Assembly (NCBI RefSeq): GCF_002019795.1
Contig: NZ_KV917381.1
Location: 2,260,068 to 2,324,067, forward strand
Source of the DNA: Bacillus alkalicellulosilyticus
GTDB lineage: Bacteria; Bacillota; Bacilli; Bacillales; Bacillaceae_F
Reading direction: 5' to 3'
DNA: 64,000 nt
The notes below the pieces were generated by a model. It ran no database searches. It was given only the letters and a program-made list of their open reading frames with translations, and had not been told where the DNA came from. Below are positions 1 to 7,558 of this stretch, one piece after another; within the stretch, counting starts at the first letter, position 1; every line of letters begins with the position of its first letter. Position numbers and translations under genes: made by a program.

Positions 1-310
1 GTACAGCGATACGAGAACCTGATAAAGCCGAACCCTCCTTATTTTCCTTTGAATTCGTTAAAATAAGTGGTCCACAACCTCTTCCAAGAGCTCCACCACA
101 AGGAAGTAATACATAATCTTTATGGGCCCAAGGCAGTGCTGCAAATGAAATTTTCATAATATCAGGACCATTTGACTTAGTTGCTAACGAATTTGTAATA
201 TTAATATCAGCATAAGTCACATCAAACTGTGGTGTTCCCGAAATAAGATTATGTACTAATGCATGATAGATAAACGTGTCGTTAGGACATGGCGAAAATA
301 CTATTTTCAT
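1..310 (-). CDS. mqnD: 1,4-dihydroxy-6-naphthoate synthase MqnD (N-terminal part, cut by window edge)
   Basis: The protein starts at the ATG at 308-310 and runs off the left edge, so only about 103 residues are visible. The N-terminus reads SPCPNDTF, then GPDIMKISFAALPW and LLPCGGALGRGCGPL, which are characteristic of MqnD, a periplasmic-binding-like enzyme of the futalosine route to menaquinone. It converts cyclic dehypoxanthine futalosine to 1,4-dihydroxy-6-naphthoate in the cytoplasm. Its ATG overlaps the TGA of mqnB (ATGA), which implies translational coupling in one operon. The identification rests on recognised family sequence; the rest of the gene lies outside the window. Confidence 0.93.
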   Translation of the reverse strand, partial: MKIVFSPCPNDTFIYHALVHNLISGTPQFDVTYADINITNSLATKSNGPDIMKISFAALPWAHKDYVLLPCGGALGRGCGPLILTNSKENKEGSALSGSRIAV

Positions 311-963
311 GAAAACACCTCCGGTAAAATCGAACTCACTTTTTGCAGAGAAACTAACGCCTCTTTTATTTTCCAAGCTTCACGATCTCTGGGACCGATC
401 GCGTTAGAAATAGCTCTTATTTCTATGACAGGTATTCCAGCTTTTTGAGCCGATCGGGCTACACCAAATCCTTCCATTGCCTCTGCAGCAGCTTCAGGAA
501 AACGGGTAGATAGACGTATAGCTGTATCAGCAGTCCCTGTTACAGTAGATAAAGTAAGAATATCCCCTAGCCTATAATGAATATTGTGTTTTTGGAGCGT
601 GTCACATACTCTTGTAACAAGTGTTGATTCTATCGAGATTTCCGTTGTACCAAAGCCAAGCTTGTCCACGCTTTCGAACCCTGTTTCGGTTTCTGTCCCT
701 AAATCAGCGATAACAATTGAAGAGGCAACGACAACATCAGAGATTGTTGTTCTTCCAATAAATCCACCTGCAATACCCATATTTATGACTGCTTTATATT
801 TTTTCTTTGAAAGTGCTGTTGTAGTTTGAATTGCTGCATCAACCGGCCCAACACCTGAAACATATACGTCAAAGCCAGGTGCTCCGTTTAATCCTTCTAG
901 AATTGCATTTTTTTCGACCTCTACAGACACGATAATGGCTACATCATTTACATGCATTTTCAC
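307..963 (-). CDS. mqnB: Futalosine hydrolase MqnB
   Basis: A 218-residue nucleoside-hydrolase/phosphorylase-fold enzyme that removes hypoxanthine from futalosine in the alternative menaquinone pathway. The features GVGPVDAA (about 37-44), NMGIAGG (about 61-67), a central VTGTAD and the C-terminal EAMEGFGVA segment match MTA/SAH nucleosidase relatives of the MqnB type. The likely start is GTG at 961-963, because a GGAG lies 7 bases upstream; the ATG two codons inside is 13 bases away. The next gene is mqnD with a 4-base overlap, which supports MqnB over a generic MTA/SAH nucleosidase. Menaquinone is the respiratory quinone, in keeping with the nitrate and Fix genes further on. Confidence 0.9.
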   Translation of the reverse strand: MKMHVNDVAIIVSVEVEKNAILEGLNGAPGFDVYVSGVGPVDAAIQTTTALSKKKYKAVINMGIAGGFIGRTTISDVVVASSIVIADLGTETETGFESVDKLGFGTTEISIESTLVTRVCDTLQKHNIHYRLGDILTLSTVTGTADTAIRLSTRFPEAAAEAMEGFGVARSAQKAGIPVIEIRAISNAIGPRDREAWKIKEALVSLQKVSSILPEVFS

Positions 964-1037
964 ATATTAACTCCTTTTCTTTTTATTGTAGCATACCGTT
1001 ACTTTTTTCTCTGTTTTTTACGATTAAATATGAATAA

Positions 1038-1066
1038 CCGTAAGAGGAATCCGATTCCTCTTACGG
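1038..1066. terminator. Hairpin 3' of the secreted-protein gene
   Basis: A near-perfect inverted repeat (CCGTAAGAGGAAT / ATTCCTCTTACGG) sits 9 bases after the stop of the leftward gene at 1075. The U-tract after it is weak, so it may be an attenuated terminator or an mRNA-stabilising hairpin. Confidence 0.6.
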
Positions 1067-1074
1067 CTGGAGTG

Positions 1075-2163
1075 CTATGGTATAACTTCTATTGGTATAT
1101 CTTTTAACTGCCATTTATCTACAGGCGAAGTTCTTGTCACAATAAAGTCAAAAGAGAATTCATATTCTGGTCCATTTTTTTCTTGGACAATGAAAGTGAC
1201 AGGTATTTCATATTGGAGCGGTTCGTCAATGAGCGGATGATGTTTTTTTACGATCCGAATATGATTTATGTTTTTTACAATGGACATTGTCGCATCTTGA
1301 TATATTAGCTTTAACAAATCATAATCCTGCTGATTTAAAGATATGAAGAAAGCTTCAACTACTTCGTCAGCTGTCAGCCCTTCCACAAATGGCTTTATTA
1401 AACCTGCAGCTTTATAAATCATAATATGATGAGATAAATCTCTCTGTTTCGTTCGATGAGTAACACAGTCTTTAAAATGAATACAGAAATGCCCAGGGAA
1501 TCGATTTTGAATGGCTCCCCCTCCATGTGGCATCCCATGCATGGAAGCAGCGATTGTTTGTCCTTTATAATGAATTAATATCGCTCTTCGTTTCCAACTC
1601 CATTTACCGTTATAAATTTTCTTCATAATTTTTGTATCGTTTTCTGTTAAAGGTTGTACATCCGCATGACTACTCCCTGCCCTTCGTTGAGCTTTAAAAC
1701 TAAGACCTGTTTCCAAGTCAGTAATTTTAAATTTTGAATAACGCGGAATTAGGTCTTTGACTTCATCCCAAGACATCAGGCTACCAAAATGCTTAGAATC
1801 AAGAAGCTCGAAGTATGTCTTAATTTTATTTGTATCGTTCTTCGAAACTGAAATCATTGTTTTTTCTTGAAGATTATAGATGTTTCCATGCTCGTCCATT
1901 ATAAAAATCTGTATAAACTCATCATCATTAATTAATATGTAATGATTCGAAAAAGGAACATCTTCTAGTTTAGTCACCGTTTTCGCTTCAAGGAGTGTTT
2001 CAACTAAAGAATCAACTTCAATCGTCAACACGGATTCAAACAAAGAATAACTTGAAGATTTCACTAAGAAAGAGATTTGACCAACACCGGCTTTTGCTTG
2101 AAGTGACGTTGGAAACACACTGATAACAAATATAATAATAAGGAGGCATAACATCTTTTTCAC
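1075..2163 (-). CDS. Secreted protein of unknown function with GMPHGGG/FPGHFCIHF motif
   Basis: 362 residues. The N-terminus MKKMLCLLIIIFVISVFPT followed by SLQAKAG is a clear Sec signal peptide with an AxA-type cleavage site near residue 24. The centre (about 170-250) holds HADVQPLT, WSWKRRAILI, ASMHGMPHGGGAI and FPGHFCIHFKDCVTHRT. These conserved His, Cys and Gly residues recall a domain found in clostridial and bacillar secreted proteins that often carry peptidoglycan-binding modules. The C-terminal 100 residues look like an NTF2-like domain (DEVVEAFFISLNQQDYDLL). Cell-envelope action is inferred from export; no enzymatic role can be assigned. It is monocistronic between two hairpins. Confidence 0.8.
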   Translation of the reverse strand: MKKMLCLLIIIFVISVFPTSLQAKAGVGQISFLVKSSSYSLFESVLTIEVDSLVETLLEAKTVTKLEDVPFSNHYILINDDEFIQIFIMDEHGNIYNLQEKTMISVSKNDTNKIKTYFELLDSKHFGSLMSWDEVKDLIPRYSKFKITDLETGLSFKAQRRAGSSHADVQPLTENDTKIMKKIYNGKWSWKRRAILIHYKGQTIAASMHGMPHGGGAIQNRFPGHFCIHFKDCVTHRTKQRDLSHHIMIYKAAGLIKPFVEGLTADEVVEAFFISLNQQDYDLLKLIYQDATMSIVKNINHIRIVKKHHPLIDEPLQYEIPVTFIVQEKNGPEYEFSFDFIVTRTSPVDKWQLKDIPIEVIP

Positions 2164-2244
2164 GATAAATTCCCCACCTGTCTATATAAGTCTCCTCTCA
2201 TTTTTTATTATTTCTTCCTTGTTTACACTGGAGAATATTGGTCT

Positions 2245-2805
2245 TTATTTTACAGCTTCATAAACCCTCATAGGAGGAATATTTCTTAATTTATATTCGT
2301 CCTCCACCTTACTGAAATGGTTTTGTAAGTATTTTTTCAAATGTCGATTTCTTTGGAAACAAGTTTGGTATGGTAAGAATTTCCCACCTGTCTTAAGGAC
2401 CTGATTCGTTTGATGTACGACCCGATTTCGCATCTCTGGACTCATTAAAATAAACGGGATTCCTGAAATGACATAATCAGCCGTTTCTCCATATTGTTTT
2501 ACGATATCCACAACATTTTCCGCACTATCATGATGAACTTTCACACGGGAATCATTGATATTTTCTTTTAAATAATTGGCAAAGTTTTCATTTAGCTCAA
2601 TTGTGATAATTAATGAATCTGCTGTAATTTGATTTAATAAATAGTTTGTGAAAACACCAGTAGCTGGACCATATTCTACGATAACAACTCGTTTACTTAG
2701 GTCCATTTTTTTACAAACATCCCGTACGCCTGTTTTTGATGTAGGTGTGATAGATGCAATATTTTTATCCTTGATGAAATTTTTTACATAAATAAGGGTA
2801 CTCAT
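2245..2805 (-). CDS. Class I SAM-dependent methyltransferase (rRNA-adenine or phospholipid N-methyltransferase type)
   Basis: About 186 residues. Motif I is VEYGPATGVFTNYLL (about 41-55), the acidic motif II is ITIELNENFANYL, and motif IV is VISGIPFILMSP. The order and lack of a C-terminal RNA-binding domain resemble the short phospholipid N-methyltransferase / KsgA-like family in Bacillus. The substrate is not evident. A TTG lies three codons upstream at 2814, but AGGA abuts it directly, while the ATG at 2803-2805 has AGGA at a 9-base spacing; I chose the ATG. It stands alone, divergent from nothing, with an A/T-rich leader to its right. Confidence 0.75.
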   Translation of the reverse strand: MSTLIYVKNFIKDKNIASITPTSKTGVRDVCKKMDLSKRVVIVEYGPATGVFTNYLLNQITADSLIITIELNENFANYLKENINDSRVKVHHDSAENVVDIVKQYGETADYVISGIPFILMSPEMRNRVVHQTNQVLKTGGKFLPYQTCFQRNRHLKKYLQNHFSKVEDEYKLRNIPPMRVYEAVK

Positions 2806-2895
2806 TCTAGTCAATCCTTTACATTTTTTTCTAAAGTACGATACTACTTTCCCCTTAAAATTGGAAATGATACTTTTTCATATCAATATTTCTAC

Positions 2896-2928
2896 AAAAA
2901 AAGTGCCAAAGGAAAAAACCTTCGACAC
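2896..2928 (-). terminator. Intrinsic terminator of the FAD-dehydrogenase transcript
   Basis: On the minus strand a 10-bp stem (GTGTCGAAGG / CCTTTGGCAC) is followed by seven T residues, 14 bases beyond the stop of the gene ending at 2942. Confidence 0.85.
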
Positions 2929-2941
2929 CCATAACTCATAT

Positions 2942-4375
2942 TTATTTTAATTTTTTGGCAATGTTTCTAGCAACCCAGACGCCGGCCGCACCAGCTTGAG
3001 CTAGTCCTCTTGTAATGCCAGCTCCGTCACCACCGCAATATAAGCCTTGAATTTCCGTTTCAAATTCTTCGGTAAGCTTTGGTCGAGCTGAGTAAAATTT
3101 AGCTTCTACTCCATAAAACAAAGTATGTTCTGAGGCTAATCCTGGCGTTACTTTATCTAATGCTTCGACCATTTCTACAAGACTCTTCATTGTGTTATAT
3201 GGAAGAACTAAACCTAAGTCACCAGGCACGGCTTCTTTTAATGTAGGCTCAAGAAAACCTTCATCAATCCGTTTTTGTGTAGAACGTCTTCCCTTTAATA
3301 TATCGCCATATTTTTGAACAATGACTCCACCGCTCGATAAATCATTTGCTCTCTTACAAATTTCTCTTGCATATTCATTTGGTTTATCAAACGGCTCTGT
3401 GAATTTATGAGAAACTAATAAAGCAAAGTTTGTATTACTAGATCCAAGTGCAGGATCTTTATAGGAATGTCCATTAGCAGCCATGATTCCACTATGATTC
3501 TCAACTACAACATGGCCTGATGGGTTTGAACAAAATGTACGTACTTGTGTACCAACAGATGTATTAAAAATGAATTTCCCTTCATACAAATGTTCATTGA
3601 TTTCACGCATAACTACATCAGAAGTCTCAACACGAACCCCAACATCGACTTGATTATTGTACATTTTCAATCGACGTTTTTTGAGGATATCGGTTAACCA
3701 AGCAGAACCATCTCTTCCTGGTGCAACCATCACAAAGTCACTAAAATATTCAGTGCCATTCTTAAGTGTAATCCCTTTTATACAATGCTTATCATTTTCT
3801 TTTACTGTAATTAAATCACTAACTTCCGTCTTGAACTTCATATCAATTTTATCTTTTAAATATTCAAATAACGATTTAAGAATTTCTAAGTTTTGTTCTG
3901 TTCCTAGGTGACGTACTTCCGCACGAAGTAATTTTAATCCCGCACCGTACCCTCTTTGTTCAATATCTTTCACTTTGTCTGTCGTTGGATCAGTTATGTT
4001 TTCAGTAGCCCCATGAGCTAAATTAATACTATCAACATAGCGAATTAATTCAACTACTTTAGACGGCTGCAAATAGTCTGTCATCCACCCACCAAACTCG
4101 GTTGTAATATTAAACTTTCCGTCACTATAAGCCCCTGCTCCACCAAAACCATTTGTGATAGAACAAGCTGGCAAACATCCAGCAAACTCTTTTTTTCCTG
4201 CAGCCGGTGGACAAAATTGAATTTTTTCATCTAATATTGGGCAGTTTCTTCGATAAATATCATGGCCCTTATCTATTAATAATACTTTTGCATTCTCATT
4301 TTGTTGTAGTAACTCATAACTAGCAAAAATTCCAGCAGGTCCAGCTCCTACGATAATCGCATCATACTTAACCAT
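2942..4375 (-). CDS. NAD(P)/FAD-dependent dehydrogenase (COG2509 type)
   Basis: 477 residues from the ATG at 4375, chosen because GGGGGA lies 7 bases upstream; an ATG five codons earlier has no good site. The N-terminal Rossmann motif VGAGPAGIFASYELL binds FAD, followed by IDKGHDIYRRNCP and a Cys-rich stretch with PACSITNGFGGAGAYSDG. The C-terminus has GLYCGGDGAGITRGLAQAGA, the second FAD-contact motif. These match the uncharacterised FAD-dependent dehydrogenases of COG2509, whose substrate is unknown. It is the only gene behind a variant purine-family riboswitch, so a link to purine chemistry is inferred but unproven. A terminator follows directly, so it is transcribed alone. Confidence 0.85.
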   Translation of the reverse strand: MVKYDAIIVGAGPAGIFASYELLQQNENAKVLLIDKGHDIYRRNCPILDEKIQFCPPAAGKKEFAGCLPACSITNGFGGAGAYSDGKFNITTEFGGWMTDYLQPSKVVELIRYVDSINLAHGATENITDPTTDKVKDIEQRGYGAGLKLLRAEVRHLGTEQNLEILKSLFEYLKDKIDMKFKTEVSDLITVKENDKHCIKGITLKNGTEYFSDFVMVAPGRDGSAWLTDILKKRRLKMYNNQVDVGVRVETSDVVMREINEHLYEGKFIFNTSVGTQVRTFCSNPSGHVVVENHSGIMAANGHSYKDPALGSSNTNFALLVSHKFTEPFDKPNEYAREICKRANDLSSGGVIVQKYGDILKGRRSTQKRIDEGFLEPTLKEAVPGDLGLVLPYNTMKSLVEMVEALDKVTPGLASEHTLFYGVEAKFYSARPKLTEEFETEIQGLYCGGDGAGITRGLAQAGAAGVWVARNIAKKLK

Positions 4376-4441
4376 GTCATATTCCCCCATTTGTTTATGC
4401 TTTTCTCTTTTAATGCAATGGTTGTGTACCGGTTAAAAAAC

Positions 4442-4495
4442 ACAAAAAAATCCTACCTATAAACGGGTACACTTTGTCCCCGTTCGTAGTTAGGA
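4442..4495 (-). terminator. Riboswitch expression platform: terminator overlapping the aptamer
   Basis: On the minus strand a 17-nt arm (4495 to 4479) pairs with 4467 to 4451 with two mismatches and ends in seven U. The 5' arm contains the aptamer P3 3' strand, A73-C74-U75 and the P1 3' strand. Folding of the aptamer and of the terminator are therefore mutually exclusive, which predicts that ligand binding turns the gene ON. Confidence 0.85.
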
Positions 4496-4548
4496 ATTAT
4501 AGGTTCCTTCTAGAGACCCTCAAACCATATTATTGAGGATATACGAAC
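4482..4548 (-). promoter_or_regulatory. Purine-family riboswitch aptamer (variant core, C74)
   Basis: The 67-nt element (minus strand) shows P1 GUUCGU/ACGAAC, P2 CCUCAA/UUGAGG with loop AAUAUGG, J2/3 GUCUCUA, P3 with loop CCUAUAA, and the 3' ACUACG. Loop GG and CC dinucleotides preserve the kissing interaction. C74, where guanine aptamers have C and adenine aptamers U, is present. Against the usual core, J1/2 ends in U rather than A, J2/3 has C at the third position, the base after J2/3 UCUA is G rather than C, and the first P3 pair would be A-A. The ligand may thus be a purine other than guanine. It lies 107 bases before the FAD-dehydrogenase start. Confidence 0.85.
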
Positions 4549-4580
4549 TAGATTTGCTATTTGGCTTTCCACAATTTTTT

Positions 4581-4608
4581 ATTATATATGGTTTTTAGAC
4601 AAAGTCAA
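4581..4608 (-). promoter_or_regulatory. SigA-type promoter for the riboswitch transcript
   Basis: On the minus strand TTGACT (4608-4603), 16 bases, then TATAAT (4586-4581). It would start transcription about 25 bases before the purine-type aptamer. Confidence 0.75.
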
Positions 4609-4791
4609 GAGATAACTTAACAACTTATTCGTGTTTGCGGATTATATGTTTATAACTTTGTCAAAAACACAATAAAACTTACGCTAAACACGAACATTGA
4701 TCTGATGTACACTTGTAGTAGTGTTTTCGACAGAAAGTATGCAATAATAAAGGAAATGAACTTCGAAAATGTGTTATTGAGGAGAATGACT

Positions 4792-5094
4792 ATGAATTCA
4801 AAGGATATGGAACAAAAAGTAATTGAAAATTACCAAAGAGATGAAGAAATGATGATCCTTGTTTTTGCACAATGGTGCATTAACCGTGGATTAGACCCTG
4901 AAGAAATATATACTAAAGCCTATCCTAACCAAGGGAAAAACAAGTCCCTACAGTATGCTTTAGATTTAACTGTACCAAAAGAAGAATCAGAGGAAATTCA
5001 AGACCAAACTTTGCTAGGCGTGCTGTCGTTGTTCGGAAATGATGATTTAGCGATTGTAGTTACAGAAGAAATCAGACGTTTGAAAAAGGCCTAA
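4792..5094 (+). CDS. Conserved hypothetical protein, 100 aa
   Basis: The start is the ATG at 4792, which has GAGGAG seven bases upstream; the reading frame stays open further upstream, but no other start is so placed. The product is acidic and predicted helical (MNSKDMEQKVIENY, then FAQWCINRGLDPEEIY and LLGVLSLFGNDDLAIV). I recall close relatives in many Bacillus genomes without an assigned function. There is no signal peptide, membrane segment or metal motif. The upstream region carries a TTCGACA motif (4726-4732), the complement of a Spo0A-box core, so control by Spo0A is possible but weakly supported. Confidence 0.8.
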   Translation: MNSKDMEQKVIENYQRDEEMMILVFAQWCINRGLDPEEIYTKAYPNQGKNKSLQYALDLTVPKEESEEIQDQTLLGVLSLFGNDDLAIVVTEEIRRLKKA

Positions 5095-5558
5095 TTGTTG
5101 TCAATGGAAGTGCTTGTATGTTTCTCCTTTGATCTACTATTGAGGCGATCGGGTACGGGTGTTAAAGTATGAGTATAAACAAAAAGGTGCTCGTCACCAT
5201 GATTCTCTTGCCATAGATATGAGGAGATAACACACGTTGTTTCCCTCCTTCTTTTACATACCTGCTATGTTTGTATCACATCTTGTCTTAAACCGATACT
5301 AACAATTAGGGAGCAGTCAATACAAATCAAACCGAGTGAGTTGATGGTTAGCGCACCCACCTACTGATGTAGGTTTTTAAGACATTTTGAGATACGGCAA
5401 CGCGGGATAAAAACTCATTTCTTTAAGTAGAAATGGGTTATTTTAGTATGTTTAAGATAAGATTAATCTTATAAAAAGACAAATGGAACTCCATTAGAAT
5501 TTGGGTTCCATTTTTAGGTCGCATTATTTTAGTAGGATATATACATAATTGTATATAA
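5095..5558. other. 464-base gene-free interval with several hairpins
   Basis: No convincing reading frame is present on either strand. Three hairpins are visible near 5340-5520: ACCTAC-tgat-GTAGGT followed by T5, an 11-bp stem AACTCATTTCT/AGAAATGGGTT, and the terminator listed separately. The stretch GATACGGCAACGCGGGAT between them does not match a riboswitch family that I recognise. An untranslated RNA or a decayed element is possible. Confidence 0.5.
5481..5515 (+). terminator. Terminator between convergent genes
   Basis: The stem AAATGGAAC / GTTCCATTT with a 15-base loop is followed by TTTTT on the plus strand. It lies between the rightward gene ending at 5094 and the leftward gene ending at 5559. 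Confidence 0.65.
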
Positions 5559-6557
5559 CTAATTAAATGTAACTGCTACTATATTACTGAATTCCCTTAG
5601 ATAATAAAGATAATTGTCTCCACCATAGTTATATTGCTTATTATACATTTTTGCTACGACTAGATTATGTTGAGGTATTACTAACAAAGTTGGACCCGTT
5701 ATTCCTAATATTTGATAAGAGCCTTTAGGTACTCTTTCCCCTATTTCGCTTTTAAGAGCGGGCGTATCTTGAACATACCAAAATAAGCCGTTACGTGGTG
5801 TATTTTTGTCCTCATATTTTGGGCTTTGTACTTTGGTAGCTAATTGTATTACTTCTTTTGGAACGATTTGTTTACCCTTCATATATCCTTCGTTCAAATG
5901 GAGATTACCCCATAATGCAAATTCACGGGCTGTAGTATGAAGGTTTGGTTCACTTCCGTTATTTGTAGTTCCTATTAAGAGATCCGCATCCTCGTCTGGA
6001 TTTTCAATCACTTTTACTAGTTCATCATTAGGGTTTGTATACCAAGCAGTCTCACATAAACCTAAAGGAAGGAATACTCTTTCTCTTAGTAATTCGGGAA
6101 AACTCACTCCATATAGCTTTTTTATTAATTCCGTCATCATTATTATGTTAATCCCTCTGTAAGCCCACCCTTTACCTGCATCAAATTCTCTATAAACAGT
6201 GCCATCTTCTTTCTGATGTAAACCGTGAGAATGTGTAACCAAGTGTCTTATTGTTGTGTTTGCAAGTAATTCTTTATCATAGTAATCAAAGTAATTTACC
6301 GCATAGTCATCTAAGCTTTTAATTTTCTTTTCGTACAAAGCAAATGCTACCGCTAATCCTAAATAGCTTTTTCTAGCAGATGCTACGTTAAATTTAGAGC
6401 TTTCCGTAATAGGTTTAGAACCCACTGAATTTGAATGGTAGCCCCCATAGTGCTCTACTACGATTTTATTATCCTTTATTACAACCAATGCAGAAGCACT
6501 GCTATGATTGAGTGCCATTATTTCTTCTACATACGAAATAATGTCTTTCAATGCCAT
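5559..6557 (-). CDS. Serine hydrolase, beta-lactamase class C / penicillin-binding-protein family
   Basis: 332 residues from the ATG at 6557 (a TTG three codons earlier is an alternative; neither has a strong ribosome site). The SxxK nucleophile motif is NVASARKSYLG (about residues 56-66), and GTTNNGSEPNLHTTAREFALWG and ITGPTLLVIPQHNLVV are conserved segments of the beta-lactamase fold. The Tyr motif appears as AYRGINII rather than the usual YxN, so the exact substrate class is unclear. No signal peptide is seen, suggesting a cytoplasmic esterase or peptidase-like enzyme rather than a cell-wall or antibiotic-hydrolysing enzyme. Confidence 0.8.
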   Translation of the reverse strand: MALKDIISYVEEIMALNHSSASALVVIKDNKIVVEHYGGYHSNSVGSKPITESSKFNVASARKSYLGLAVAFALYEKKIKSLDDYAVNYFDYYDKELLANTTIRHLVTHSHGLHQKEDGTVYREFDAGKGWAYRGINIIMMTELIKKLYGVSFPELLRERVFLPLGLCETAWYTNPNDELVKVIENPDEDADLLIGTTNNGSEPNLHTTAREFALWGNLHLNEGYMKGKQIVPKEVIQLATKVQSPKYEDKNTPRNGLFWYVQDTPALKSEIGERVPKGSYQILGITGPTLLVIPQHNLVVAKMYNKQYNYGGDNYLYYLREFSNIVAVTFN

Positions 6558-6620
6558 ACGTAACAACTCGTTTCTAATTTTTATAATTCTAAGTCATTTC
6601 AATAAATATCAGGGTTGAAG

Positions 6621-7277
6621 CTATTTATTTAATAGTAAAGCTCGAAACCAAGACTTAGTGACTGGTTCATGCCTGTGATGTTGTTTTACGCGTTCCTTAA
6701 AGATAAAATCAGATGGTGATATCTCTATTTTAGCGATAGGTTGAACTACTGTTTCACTTACCCATTCTGTAGAAATCCCACCTTGCTTAAATTTATCTTT
6801 AGGGAGAAGGTAAATCATACCAGGTGACCAGACGGTAGAAGAATATTCCTCAAGAGAGAAGTAATAAAACCGACGAATCCCTTTTTTAGTAGTAGCCGTT
6901 ATACATATGTTACGCAGCGAACCTTTGTAGACATTTTTATCAATTACAGCAAAAAAGATGGACCACATTGCATCTGTGGAAGCAAAAACTGCGTTTATTG
7001 GCTTACCAGTAAATAGAGTTGAACTCCTTGGTTCAAATTGTTTAATATCTGAATGAGTGCTGCCATGGACTAATAGATTTTTATTAGATAATAGATAGTT
7101 AAGAAATTTTGACTTGGGGATATCATAGCTATAAGGAATCGTTTCTCCCTCTGCGTTTTTGATATGATTTTCATATATTTGTTCGAATAAAGCGATTTCC
7201 TCTTCATAAACCTTTTCTTCATTCATTTGCAAAAAATGAAGTGACTTACATATACCTAGTTTCACAACGTTTAACAT
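6621..7277 (-). CDS. Hypothetical protein, possible ADP-ribosyltransferase-like fold
   Basis: 218 residues starting at the ATG at 7277, placed seven bases after GAGGG. I do not recognise a characterised family. The order LLVHGSTHSDIKQFEP, GKPINAVFASTDAMWSIFFA and FYYFSLEEY recalls proteins in which an HGS motif and an F-A-T/S-x-D motif form an ADP-ribosyl-transferase-like pocket, but this is a guess from local pattern only. There is no signal peptide or membrane segment. Its neighbours (serine hydrolase, acetyltransferase) are typical accessory genes. Confidence 0.65.
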   Translation of the reverse strand: MLNVVKLGICKSLHFLQMNEEKVYEEEIALFEQIYENHIKNAEGETIPYSYDIPKSKFLNYLLSNKNLLVHGSTHSDIKQFEPRSSTLFTGKPINAVFASTDAMWSIFFAVIDKNVYKGSLRNICITATTKKGIRRFYYFSLEEYSSTVWSPGMIYLLPKDKFKQGGISTEWVSETVVQPIAKIEISPSDFIFKERVKQHHRHEPVTKSWFRALLLNK

Positions 7278-7558
7278 AAAACAGCCCTCGATTCTAGTCC
7301 ACAATTATTTTTATTATATTTTATCAGAATAATTGATATTTTTAATACAACTTTTGACTTATCCTATTCCTTGCTTAAGGGTAACAGGGTTCATGAAGAA
7401 AAAACTTATAGAGTCTCTAATTACATAAGAAAGAGCTACAACACGGAGTAGTCGGTTCTTATTAATGAAACCTATGAATCTTAAGAGCGTATATTTACTA
7501 AACATTTTTTCTCTAATTTACAAAGGAGTTTTTAATACCAAATTTGGAGGTGGAAGAC

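Noticed and set aside
5280..5440. Possible known riboswitch (guanidine-I or c-di-GMP type) in the gene-free interval
   Set aside because: Fragments such as GCGGGATAAAA look suggestive, but the paired core and other conserved blocks of those families are missing.
7544..7558. In-frame TTG start five codons before the YoaP-like ATG
   Set aside because: The TTG overlaps the GGAGGTGG ribosome site of the downstream ATG at 7559, so it cannot use it.
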